Shown here: positions 24,552 to 37,605 of the stretch, piece by piece
Layout of the letters: every line of letters begins with the position of its first letter
Numbering within the stretch: position 1 is the stretch's first letter
Assembly: GCA_025602915.1 (NCBI GenBank)
Contig: JAHLJZ010000044.1
Location: 119,862 to 183,861 of the forward strand
Reading direction: 5' to 3'
DNA from: Paraphysoderma sedebokerense
Taxonomy: Eukaryota > Blastocladiomycota > Physodermatomycetes > Physodermatales > Physodermataceae
Length of the DNA stretch: 64,000 bases
Notes under the pieces: model-generated
The model's input: only the letters and a program-made list of their open reading frames with translations
Database searches by the model: none
Told to the model about the DNA's origin: nothing
Made by a program: the position numbers and the translations under genes

Positions 24552-24965
24552 TTTGTCCTACATACATGATACATCCGCACTATCTATATCTATACTCACA
24601 ATGAAAGAAAGAAGCTGCAATTTTCGTTTCATTCTCATTCTATGAATGAAAATTTCAACTCTTCCCTTTTTAGAATTTAGTTTCTATTAATTCGCTATTG
24701 TTCCATCGTCCTCAGTGAAGGATTAATTGAAATATTCAGCAAATAATAAATGATTTTATGCTTTTACATCTTCAAGGATATGGGTAGTGATGGTAATACG
24801 CATATTCCAAATCTGCCGATTCCTCGTCCCTTGCACAATTGCCGTCTGAAATTTCGTTCCTTTCTCGTCCTACCCGTGAAAACCCGGCCGAGGCATTTCA
24901 TTCTTTCAACATTCCCTGTTGCATCCCAGTATATTAGATCACCAGCGAGCAACTGTAACCACAAA
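24552..24965. other. Divergent promoter region, orphan gene / thiolase
   Basis: About 410 bp between the uORF and the thiolase start; with the uORF it makes a 600-bp divergent region. It is AT-rich with no gene that I can support, although a plus-strand frame (24750-25043) reads through the thiolase start in another context. Confidence 0.45.
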
Positions 24966-27204
<2,239 letters not shown>

Positions 27205-27230
27205 ATTGTAGCACGATGATCATCGCAGCA

Positions 27231-27288
27231 AGAAGATAGAAATCCTCTGTGCGGAGTAAAGAAGATAGAAATCCTCTGTGCGGAGTAA
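27231..27288. repeat. Perfect 29-bp tandem duplication
   Basis: Two identical 29-bp copies of a unit beginning AGAAGATAGAAATCCTCTGT lie head to tail at 27231-27259 and 27260-27288, 27 bp after the thiolase stop codon. Each copy ends in GAGTAA. It lies in the probable 3' UTR. Confidence 0.9.
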
Positions 27289-27381
27289 TGAAATAAAATA
27301 AAGAATTCATGCCATTTCTTTCTATTCATTATAATTACACATGTCTATTTACAAATCGAAAGTTGCCACTCATTTCGGAAT

Positions 27382-30102
27382 TCAATACCGTTTTTCATTA
27401 CTCTTCTTATAGCCACCAAAGTACCCATGTCCTGAACCAGACATTGGTGTTGGTGTCCCAAAGTTACTTCCACCACCACCGCCACGTTCAGGGGATCCCC
27501 ACAAGCTTTTGCTGGGGGTAGTGGTAAAACTGCTACCGCTGATACTTCCAGGACTACCATTCAAATGTTCGGTACCACTTTGAAAACTGTTATTCTCGTT
27601 ACTAATGAATCTGTACGCAGGGGACATCGTGACGTCTGTCAATGGAATGAGTCCATTGGTGGTAGTGTTGGCAGTGATGGTTGCAGAGGATGTAGTGTGA
27701 ACGAAGTAAAGGAATACTAGTGATGTCAAGGCCGATAATAAAAATATCACGTCAAACCAGCGATGGTAAAAATTGAATTCAATCGATTGTAGTACTGATG
27801 TGATGATTGAGCTGCCGGCACCATGCGACGAGAGGAACAGTTAGCAGTGACTTTTTAAGAAGGTTAAACGGCAACAATTGGGAGGAAAAATCACATGCAA
27901 ATTAAATTGCACGGCTATATCGTTGGACAACTTGACGAAATATAGTGAATGAAAGAGTGAAAACAAACCGATATTCCAACGGTAAATTCATTCTCATCAT
28001 CAGGACGGTGGAAAGAAAGTACATTCCCATTATTTCAGCGAGGAAGAGCACAATATTATTTGGCGATAGTGCACTTGAAAACGCTCGGAAGAACTATGTC
28101 GGGGTTAACGCAATTAGTATGCAAATATTACGCTTTGAATTGCCAGACGCTTCTTCCTACGAAAGCGCCAGAAAAATTCTGCTAGTTCATACCTTCATCA
28201 GTTGGATAAGTAAACCCCGAATTGAGCAAACAATCAGTATTCCAACAATTGCGAAGGAAAGTTGCTGAGACCAAAAGTTCACGTCAATGGATACATCGAA
28301 ATGTCGTACTAACAGTGTTAACCCGTGGGTAATGGGATCGACTTTTCCGATCCGATTGAGGAGGATATTGATGGTGGACTATGCAACCAGGTAATGTGAT
28401 GTGAAGATTGAGTCGTAGAAATAGCCGAACGTTAGAATTGGCACGAAAAAAGTAAATAATGAATGAGAAAGAGAAAAGTAAGAAAACGAAAGAGTTCAAA
28501 CATATATCCAAACATACAATGATGATTTTGTAAACACAGTATATCGAGAATATATAACCGAGGGCGTTGAAGTATTTGCCTTTCCAAGTCTTAGAGTACA
28601 GAATCCGCTCCTGGTGTTCGTAGCGCAGATGTTTCTTAGTATCAGAACCTTGATACTGTGTCATCCTCAGATGAAACCCAACAAAAATAATATGTTCGCA
28701 CCTTTTCCTGATTCAATTCATCCAAATCAACGCACAATTGCCGACTGAAAACTTCAAACGCCGAAATTTCTTGATTTAAGGTTGATACATCTGACAATTT
28801 GATCTAAAGGGTCACTACTACACACTTTTATCATTAATTGCAGAACACTGATACGTACTTTCATCATTTGATACGCTGCCAGCTACGGAATGAAACACCC
28901 TCCGCATGAAACCCCCCACTTTGGATGGCTTTGCCCAATGATTGATAAATTTAGAACATACAGAATGCCGGAAAGATTGAAATTGTGGATAAACTACCTC
29001 TGCCGACTTTTGTTTCATCTGAGCCAGGGCCACACGTTTCTTTTTCGTTAATATCATGTCAATTGTATAAATTAATCGCTTTTCCACATTTTGAATATCG
29101 GCATCAGTAACTTTCCTAGATTCAAATCAATCGTGAAGTCTTAACTATCATATGTAATCCGGAATCGGAAAGGGCGAAGGTATACCGAAGGAAGAAAAAC
29201 AAAGACGTATAGGGACTGTTGACGGCTCCAAAACCAGATAATACAGCCATGATAGTGACGCCGATTACACCAACTCTTGACATTCCTGGTTCAATTGAGA
29301 ACCAACCTGAATACAAATATCAGTTGACCGACATGATATAGAAACTCGAGCATTTCATGGAGTACCTGGTGACTGCTGACCCTGAATCTGTAATGGGAAT
29401 CTATCCCCAACTTTCCAGAATAAATACATACTCATTGTCCAACAAACCATCGCCATTGAGGTTTTATGTCGTCGAAGCCATCCTATGAATTAGAGAAACC
29501 GATATCAATCAACAATGAATCGCGGTATGCCCAAGAAATATAAGCTGACTTAGGACTTACCTTCATTTCTGTAGTAAAATATCAAGTAAAATTGGTAGAA
29601 TGGTAACACTACGATGACGAAAAATAAGGTCACATTCAAAGACAGCTTCCAATAGAACCATCGTGTACTACTCCGAAAATCAAAGTTAACCATTTGACGG
29701 TGTTAATCACCGCAGTTGCCATAAGAAGATCGAGTATTACTTTTTATCCAACACATCGACTATTTCGAATATAATCAATTCCATCAAGGAACAACTAAAT
29801 GTAAAGGTCAGGCTAAACACCACCTGCACCAAATTGGTGTGACTTATTTTGAACTTCTTTGCTAAAGCAGAGAAAATCGACCCACTAGATCGATGATCTC
29901 CGTTGGATTTGGACGAATTCAGCAACTCGAACTTTTTGTCAATTCCGGTGATGTCGTAGTCTTTGAACAGTTTCTGCGAGAAAAACACCATCCCAAATGC
30001 GAAGAAAAGTACTTGTGTGGCAAAAAGAATTAAGCTGTCATGGACCATAGATGAAAAGCCGGAATCCATTGATATGGGGTTATCATTCGTTGTGGACGCC
30101 AT
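27382..30102 (-). CDS. Golgi pH regulator (GPHR/GPR89 family) anion channel
   Basis: Multi-pass membrane protein of the GPHR family, a Golgi anion channel that supports lumen acidification; plant members are called GTG. From ATG 30102 the readable parts are [50 protein letters not shown], then [20 protein letters not shown] and the helical loop with [20 protein letters not shown]. Then follow [16 protein letters not shown]-type residues, [20 protein letters not shown] and [21 protein letters not shown] 55-residue Gly/Ser-rich tail ends the protein. An insertion ([20 protein letters not shown]) follows the LFKDYDI motif, where animal proteins have none. There are about ten exons and the order matches the family throughout. 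Confidence 0.87.
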
Positions 30103-30816
30103 CGTTCGCTCAACTCATAACTGCGGAACGGTAGAATGTGAATAGTCAAATTCAAACCCAGTCCGCCCTTCGTTAGATGATAGTCGAATCGTTTAATTTT
30201 ATTTGCGCGGATAGTGATTTTACTCACAAATTGTATATCGAAAAGTATAACTATAATATATAGCTTCGAATGTTGAAGAACAATATATCGATTTAGTATC
30301 ATATTCTTATTCCCGATCTGAAACCCAACCCCCAACACATATGTATGCGCTTCGGTTCCTACACCACTCATAGTTTCATTCAAACCGAGATCCAAAACAT
30401 GAGGTAGACTCATCAATGAGAAAATCAAAATCTGGCATGCCAACAGGCTATTCTCGAATTAATGGTATCATGCTGATTGAAGGAGTCCTGTTACCACCAC
30501 GCTCAAGCAAGACAATCGCATTTTTGCTGGTTCGTCCCAAACTTCATTATCAATCCCAGACTAAGATTAACGTTATAATATTAGATCGCGCCTAATGTTA
30601 TATAAGAATTCGGTTTTGATTTTGAAGAGTACAGAGCACATATCATGATCAGTTTTCGTTGTTTCACAGCTCAAGTGTCGCGGGGCGCGGTACGTGACGT
30701 CATATCCAGAACAACCAAGACGAGTCGCATTCGCTACTAATGGTATCGTACTTCACTCGCAAGGCTTAAGTCAACCTATACTAAACCGTTATGCTGTCTG
30801 GCCCAAAGTATTGACT
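30103..30816. other. Divergent intergenic region, GPHR / ZIP-like gene
   Basis: About 710 bp. A minus-strand frame (30443-30030) overlaps the GPHR start region and looks hydrophobic, but I could not find an ATG exon or a splice that keeps it open. A plus-strand frame upstream of 30817 also lacks an ATG. I treat the stretch as promoter and 5' UTR. Confidence 0.4.
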
Positions 30817-32369
30817 ATGTGCCAATCTGATGCATGTGTAGTTTTTCACTCTCTTGTGCCTATATCAATCATCATTGGTGTTCATTTGTACGTGCGAAAG
30901 GTGGTTGACTTTCAGCGAATCCCACGAAGTATATGGTAAGATACAGTCGTTTGACGTACTTTGAACAATTAAAGAAATAATCACAACTACATAATAGGTT
31001 ATCATTTGCGTCAGGAGTCAGTATTTCATATATCATTATCTATGCATTTTCGGTTCTGCAGAGCCACAGGCGAAGAATACAATTCATAGTCGTATCAGAG
31101 ACGTTTACAGACCGACTTTTTTTCGTATCGATGTTCGTTGCATTCACAATTTTCTATGTGTTGGAAACCTTTACAAACCGTAGCCGAAAGAGCGATGATG
31201 AAATAGCCATCAAATACACACTGGAGTCCGCGACATGGCATAACGTCCATAACGAGCGTTTACGATTAATTCGTCGTCCGTTTCCTGAGGATCCTCCCCA
31301 TGAGATACTTCCGGATCTGCAAAGGGGCTATTTTACCTTAAATGACGCCCGAAATCGATCATATGTGATAAAATTGTCTAATCCCGGCGGATGCTCATCA
31401 CCAACGCTCGACAACGAAAGTGTCTCAACTTTTCCTTCCGTGTCACAATCTTTACCTTTATCTTATGTCGATCCCATGGTCATATCCCCGCCCTCAATCT
31501 CTTCACATTGTAGTACATTGACCGTACCTTCGCCCACTGCAAATTACCAAAATTGTGTGTCAGACAAAAATACCGATTCCACGATAACGATATGCGAACA
31601 TGCGAATTATATCGAGACAAGTATTATGCCGAATCACAATCACTCATCAATTAGTTCGTCCCAAATCTTCCCATCGTCAAATCCGCCAAGAAATACTTTC
31701 ATCGTCCCACCTCGATCTTCACAACTGAAAGGCCGCCGCACCACTACTGCATTCTTAATTTCCTTAATCCCTTTTTCAATCTTCATGTTTATTGTGGGTC
31801 ACTTGACATCCCAACGTCTAAGAAACAGGGGCATAGCTGAAATGTACAAGTATTCCGTGGCGATCATTACGTTAGTTATAGTACACGACGCGTCATTGAG
31901 GGATCATTTCCAGTTAAGTATATCTAAATTAGTAAATCAAAAGATTTTCCTGACATTAGTTGGCAATTCTTCGACATTCTTTCATTCAGATATCGTTACG
32001 CGTTGTATGGGAAATACGTTCTAGCTGTCACAACGTTGGCAGGATGGTTAGTCGGTTGCTTCGTCAGAACACCGGAATGGATTTTAGGCATTATGATTGC
32101 CTTTCTGCTAGGAGGAACTATGCTGAACATCATAAAAGGTATGTAACATAGCGCGCTATATTACATTCTGGATTTCGGTTGAGTAGCGAAGGACTACGCT
32201 AAGCAATTTTTCTCTATTTTTCTTCAATACCATAAATGCGTTTATGCTTCACTATACAACGCCAATCTCCGAAATAGATGAATTACCTGTTACGGAACCG
32301 CACAATGTCTGGGCTTTCCTAATTGGGTCGTATGGATACGGCATGTTCCTGCTGTTTGTCCCTACATGA
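30817..32369 (+). CDS. ZIP-like multi-pass membrane protein of a family common in bacteria
   Basis: Membrane protein of unknown function. Four exons: 30817-30935, 30998-31911, about 31990-32140, and one ending at 32369. The reading gives HSLVPISIIIGVHLYV, then IPRSIWLSFASGVSISYIII, a span beginning LFFVSMFVAFTIFYVLETF, a hydrophilic Ser/Pro loop of about 190 residues, and FLISLIPFSIFMFIVGHL. It ends VIVHDASLRDHFQYRYALYG, TLAGWLVG, IAFLLGGTMLNIIKDELP and WAFLIGSYGYGMFLL. The order PRSRWLSxxxGVSVAYVF ... GWxIG ... AFLAGGxxLNxxKEELP is one I know from uncharacterised bacterial ZIP-like proteins. The usual GVSVSYVFLHLLPEL histidine and Pro-Glu are not seen here. Start 30817 is the first in-frame ATG and fits the short N-terminus. 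Confidence 0.65.
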
Positions 32370-32948
32370 TCTCGTAATTTATTCAGTAATAATTGAAATA
32401 AGTTAACTACTCATTGCATGGTGGGGCGGAGAGAGCTATATATCATTGGGAGAGTCAAACCATATACTTCAGGTTTCGTGAAGTACGTGAAATCTATGTA
32501 ACATAAGATATCTAAATTGAAAATTTCTCATAAATATAGTCCATCCCAAGCTACTGTGGCTAGTTCCTTTGTACAGTGATGTGACTGATTTGAGACCCGA
32601 GCGCATTTGATGAATAAGACGAAATAATTTCTTTGAACGCAGAGCGCCAACATTGCACCTGATGGTTCTTGGTAGCGCTAAGAGTCTTCGGATGAATACC
32701 AATGACAATCAATCAAAGGCTAAGAAGGACACATAAAAAGCGTACAGATGGACACAGACAGATTATATTATATCAGTTTTTAATCGGAACAAAACCTCCT
32801 TAGCGTCTATAAGTTATAATCACCCAGCCTATCACATATTACAATATCTAGCATCTCGTGGCGTTATTAACATGATTTAACTAAGCGATTAGATCCTTTA
32901 CATTATAACAACAAGCTTACGCATTCTGTTAAATTAAAACACTGCGTT
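32370..32948. other. Convergent intergenic region, ZIP-like gene / COQ1
   Basis: About 580 bp, AT-rich, between two convergent genes. The minus frame at 32469-32708 has no domain or ATG support. I see nothing else. Confidence 0.5.
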
Positions 32949-34560
32949 CTACTTTGTACGATCCAAAACTTTACTTGTCAATTGCACCAATGCGTCTCGA
33001 GCCTGAGATGGCGGTAACTGCATGATTGCGTTAATAGCTTTTTGACAATGCGAGGAAGCCAAGTTACGGGTATATGATAATCCGTTGGAGGCGTGGACCA
33101 TTTCGCGGGCCTGATCAGAAAATTTTAGGTTAGTGAAAAGAGCTGCTGAAAGGGAGAAATGAGATATGTACGTACTCGTTCGACGTCGCCCTCGTTCTTA
33201 AAACGTCGGTCGATCATTCTTCTAAGTTCTGGGTATTCTTCCGCCGCATATAGCACAGGTGCAGTCGCGAGACCTAACTGTAAATCTGCTCCAACCGGCT
33301 TTCCAAATTCATCGGACGAAACCGTAAAATCTAACATATCATCAACAAGCTACGGAGATTATAACTCGTCAATATGATGTTACAAACAACTATAAGAAGA
33401 TAGAGACGTACCTGGAAAGCGAGCCCCAGATTTTTCCCATAATCATAGGCGATCTGAGCAACTTCGTCGCTGCATCCTCCCAAAACAGTGGCAGCTCGAC
33501 AGCTCTTCGCGATCAAACTAGCAGTCTTCATATATGTTTTTTCCATGTAATACTCAAACGTACTCATCTGATTCTTATCGGTATTCTTTAATTGCATGAA
33601 TTCTCCTTCAACGAGATTTGCAATCACTGTCGCCAGCAATTCTACAACTTCAACATTCCGCAAACGAGCCAAAGCGACCGATGCGCGCGCAAGAAGATAA
33701 TCACCTGCTAAAATAGCCATTTTATTGCCGAATTGTGCATTCACGGAGGGAATATTGCGACGGGTGTCCGAGTTATCAATGACATCGTCGTGCAGAAGGG
33801 AAGCGGTGTGAATCATCTCAGTGATTTCTGCAAGTCGTCGTTGCGTAGGGAGGATGTGTGTATCAGGCTTGATGGAGTAATTAGTTGATGATGATACAAT
33901 GTTGTCCTGAAACAAAGGTGGAGAGACGGGGGTATCTATGTATTCATAAGTTTGACTTGATGAGTTCGAGGGCGAAGACGGATATTGTTTTTTTGGGGCC
34001 AGGTTTGTAGCTTGCGATACTAGTAATACTATGAGTGGTCGTATATGTTTTCCGCTTTGATCGAAGTAGTATTTGCTAATGCGATTCAATAAAGGATGTC
34101 CGCTATTGAGAAGCTTCTTGATGTTGTCAGTCAAAGATGATATATCTTTCCCCAACAAATCCATTGGATTAGAAATTTTCCCCACATGTGGTAAAATTAA
34201 ACATTCCGCCTCTGATACTGCTTGCGACCAAGTGGTTGCCTTCCCAGTGAATTTTGTGGGCTTTGTGAAGGTTGAAGATGAACCAAAAATAGAGGAAATT
34301 CGTGATATGAATGAATGAGATTTTGGAAGTGACGACGATGATGACGATGATGACTGCGAGGAAGCTGACGGCGAAGGTTTAAATGATGGACTAGGATTAC
34401 CGACGGATAAATCTTTTGCGTTAACGTCACTTACTAATGCACTTGCAGCAAATGAAGATTGGTATCTGCCACATATTGATTGCGCACTGACAAGATATTG
34501 CCTTAAATACGGACTCCTACTAGATAATATATGTGGATATATCCTTTGTATTCGGGACAT
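32949..34560 (-). CDS. COQ1: Polyprenyl diphosphate synthase for ubiquinone (Coq1)
   Basis: Mitochondrial trans-prenyltransferase that makes the polyprenyl tail of coenzyme Q. The N-terminus (MSRIQRIYPHILSSRSPYLRQ) is Arg/Ser-rich without acids, a good mitochondrial presequence, followed by about 80 residues of Ser/Pro-rich linker. The core shows GKHIRPLIVLLVSQA, the first Asp-rich motif HDDVID, GNKMAILAGDYLLA, and the second Asp-rich motif LVDDMLDF rebuilt across the intron ending near 33350. It ends NAIMQLPPSQARDALVQL. Three exons. A 45-residue insertion sits between the KHIRP segment and the LAEITEMIHTASLLHDD helix. It lies 310 bp downstream of the uL29 gene on the same strand. Confidence 0.93.
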
Positions 34561-34870
34561 GATTATTAGTCGTGTGAAAGTCTGGTTATGTGTGAGTGGT
34601 TTTCAGATAGCCATCGACGGGAAAATTTTGTTGATGAGGTCACGTGTGAAGCTACCGTGAGAAGTATTTCATATTGCCAAGGGACAGGATCATGGGTGCA
34701 CGACAGCGATCTTTCAAGTATTTAAAAGTATTTTATTTGTATGATTACACAATCTGTCTTACAGTCACTATCCACATCAACAAATTTAGTCAAAACGATG
34801 ACAAAAAACCAAGTCAGTCACAATTTTCCAAAATATAATGAAAACATTTGATAAAGTAACCTACATCCAC
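34561..34870. other. Intergenic, uL29 to COQ1
   Basis: About 310 bp, including an AT-rich tract and the likely uL29 3' UTR and COQ1 promoter. No gene is seen. Confidence 0.5.
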
Positions 34871-35759
34871 TTAAGCCATGACAGCGTATTTTCTTTGAGG
34901 GAAGTGAGTAGCTCTCTTTTGTTGTCTCAAAGTTTTGCGGGAAGCTTCACTAGAGGTCAAACGGCGACGGATGGCTCTGGTCTTCTTGTGACGGAGGTCG
35001 AGAGGAAGGTACTTAGATCCCTTGTAGAAAGCACGGAGGTTGTCACGTTGTTGTTGGTTGATGACAGTGAGGACACGAGCGATGGACTTGCGGACGTCAT
35101 TGCTGTTGAAATTGATATGATCGAATGACCAAGTTAGAATTCAGAGCAACAAATCAGCATGTCGGTTTGGATCTCACGGCATCCTCCAAGTTCCTTTCTT
35201 CCCACATAATGCACCTCTTCCAAGTAATTTAATTCTCGGCAACATATTTAAATACTACCAATACCAGAATAACTTTTCCCCTTGCTTCTCTACCTGATGC
35301 CTGGTGCACTTAAATCTACAAAAACAGAAGCGATCACCGATAGAACACTTACATCTTTGACAATTTGGCGGGGTTCTGGTTGGTAACCTTTTGGACACGG
35401 AGAGAGGCCAATTCTTGTCGAAGTTCATCGAGCTGTTTGTGGAGCTCGGCCTTGGACTTATTTCTCAATTCGTAGGTCTTGACTTTGGTCTATTGTCGAT
35501 CAATCATCGGGGGCAAATATCAACGCATATCGACCAGCAGAATACGATACAACAACGTTTTCAATTTCAATCGAATAATGAGTGTAAATATGTAACAAAA
35601 TCAGGACGGGCAGCACATATCATTCGGAATCCAAGGATACAATCGACCGGACAAACAATATATAGAAAAAAAGCGAAAAAAAAGGTCAGTCAGGGTGAGA
35701 TACTAGATGGATGGACATTGTGGGACATAAACGGGGATGGATGGATAACGTACGCTCAT
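34871..35759 (-). CDS. RPL35: 60S ribosomal protein uL29 (L35)
   Basis: Cytosolic large-subunit protein near the polypeptide exit tunnel. Three exons: a six-base first exon (ATG AGC, 35759-35754), a 264-nt intron with GTACGT donor, exon 2 from 35489, and exon 3 ending at 34871. The product reads [20 protein letters not shown] ... [18 protein letters not shown], then [31 protein letters not shown], and ends [10 protein letters not shown], about 123 residues as usual. The first exon was chosen because the body begins at TKVKTYELR and needs a Met-Ser start. The long first intron right after the start codon is typical of fungal ribosomal protein genes. Confidence 0.93.
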
Positions 35760-36087
35760 TTTAAGGATCCTAGAATCAGATGAGATTGTGGAAGGAGGAA
35801 CCCTTTCGCAAAAAAACTGTGGATGTCAGTCTGGAGGAACGGGCCACGTGGGCGCTTCTGTGCGCGTTCGGGACCATTTTTACAACATTTGGATTTTGGT
35901 ATATTTCCATACATTCTTAAAGTAACCACTACCTATATACACAATTCAAATACACGTATCACAACATCATCTGTTCGATTCATTTAGGTGCTTTCTTCGT
36001 CTGAGGACGAAAGTAATGACTAAGAGTCGTATTTAAGGTCCGACATCAGTCCTCGACCTTCTTAGTCCCTTCCTTCCTCTACGTCAT
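35760..36087. other. uL29 promoter / DR1 3' flank
   Basis: About 330 bp between two minus-strand genes. It contains a CCACGTGG-type palindrome at 35849-35850 region (GGGCCACGTGGGC) and a GAGGACGAAAG stretch. It probably holds the uL29 promoter, but I cannot assign binding factors. Confidence 0.45.
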
Positions 36088-37129
36088 TCACTGTCCTCCA
36101 GCATTAGCCCCACTACCTCCACCCTGTTGCTGCTGTTGTTGATATTTTAACTTAGCCCTTTCAAACATCTCTTGCTGCTGTCGCAGGAGTTCTTCCTCTG
36201 TTAACCCTGACGCCTCAAATTTGGTCACTTTTTTCTCTCGTTCCTAAAATACATGACACATTGAAAATTACAGAAATCGTATGTTAGCATTTCAGCAAGA
36301 AGAAATAAACGAACAGCGACAGGCAAAAGTATAAGGGATCAAACCTTTAAGGATTGTTTATGTTCTCGATAAACTTCTTGTATTTCAGGCACAAAACCTT
36401 CAAATCCTAAACTCTATAATCACAATAAAACTCGGCATTAACGAACATGTTCAAGCGTCATAGCTGATAATTTAATGTTTGAAATAGCAACCTGTAAAGC
36501 AGAAATAACATGCTCAGCAGCAATGGTTTTCTTCGATTCCTTTTCACATATTTCGTTTGCTTCAGATGAAATCAAATGAATAAATTCTACAAAACACAAT
36601 CAAATCAGCTTTCCACATTGGAATATATCTGAGACAACTGTATATTCAGATGACCACTCTTGCTTCCTTGTTGGCACTCAATGCTACCGAAATCTGCGAT
36701 ACTTTTACGATTGACCAGTAATCTTAAGGAGGATACAAACCAACACAGCAATCCATTAGTAAATCTCTAGTTTCTTTTGCACATGCGATATCATCCGGCA
36801 TCATTTCATTAATCAACTTTGTTACGGTCGCTAGAAGATTTAAGAATTCGTTATAGAGTTCAAGCGATCAAACATATTCACATCATCCATCATTTCGGGT
36901 TAACGAATACCAAGTAGTCGAATGATATAGTCGAGTCAAAGTGTTGCCAAACATTGCACAGCCATTGTCGTAAAATGAAATATTTCACAGTGTGAAGGCA
37001 ACACCAATACGCAAGAATACGAGTAGGAGCAGTTAGCAACAAAGTAAAGTGATGTGAAGATGGCTTTAGAATTTTACCTTTGGGTAATGACAATTCATCA
37101 TCCACCCCGGCTGTATCATGATCCGCCAT
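36088..37129 (-). CDS. DR1: Dr1/NC2-beta, TBP-binding transcription repressor
   Basis: NC2-beta pairs with NC2-alpha (DRAP1) and blocks TFIIA and TFIIB from TBP on promoters. The first exon gives MADHDTAGVDDELSLPK. The next exons give ATVTKLINEMMPDDIACAKE, TRDLLMDCCVEFIHLISSEA, NEICEKESKKTIAAEHVISA, LQ, SLGFEGFVPEIQEVYREHKQ and a Gln/Gly-rich tail ending GANAGGQ. This is the canonical histone-fold of Dr1, in order, with the usual TBP-contact helix. Six exons or so; the frame was rebuilt at each intron. Length about 150 aa fits the family. The gene is upstream of uL29 on the same strand. Confidence 0.92.
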
Positions 37130-37605
37130 GTCGTTATTTGGGTTGATCGATGCAGTGTATCAAAATGTTGGTGTATATAGTATTTCGGTGTAGAAGTTCA
37201 GTTTACATGTCCAGAAAAGTTTGTTGTTCGGCGCGCCATGACATGGTGGAATGAGGCACAATTAGATCAAGTGGACGCAATCATCTAGTCTTAATTCCGC
37301 CATCAATCAGTTACAGCCAGCTTCTATAGAGTCAGAATATATTTGGTATTTGTTCAGGATAAGTATATCTACAAGACTACCCACACAAATACGGATTTCA
37401 AATCCTCTTTAATCACATAATCGATTTCGAACTAAGGAAGAGAGTGAAACATGATGTTTTTAAAATGTTATTTTATATTAATAATAAAACGAGTCTCAAT
37501 TTAGAATTCATTGCTAAAGCGAGCATAGGACAGTACAACTAGAAAATGTAAATTGTCGATTGGCGTAAGCTAACACTACAAGACGAGACGAAGAACCGCA
37601 GATGA
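37130..37605. other. Intergenic, MEIOB-like gene to DR1
   Basis: About 475 bp, AT-rich, holding the DR1 promoter and the 3' flank of the MEIOB-like gene. No gene or clear motif is seen. Confidence 0.5.

Noticed and set aside
30030-30443. Hydrophobic minus-strand frame overlapping the GPHR start
   Set aside because: It has no ATG at its start, and the nearest upstream ATG exon joins out of phase. GPHR itself starts cleanly at 30102 in another frame.
30694-30816. N-terminal extension of the ZIP-like gene
   Set aside because: The frame upstream of 30817 lacks an ATG before a stop at 30646; I tested the ATG at 30645 with nearby donors and it does not fit the frame with TM1 kept.
32469-32708. 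79-codon minus-strand frame downstream of the ZIP-like gene
   Set aside because: No domain and it sits between convergent gene ends.
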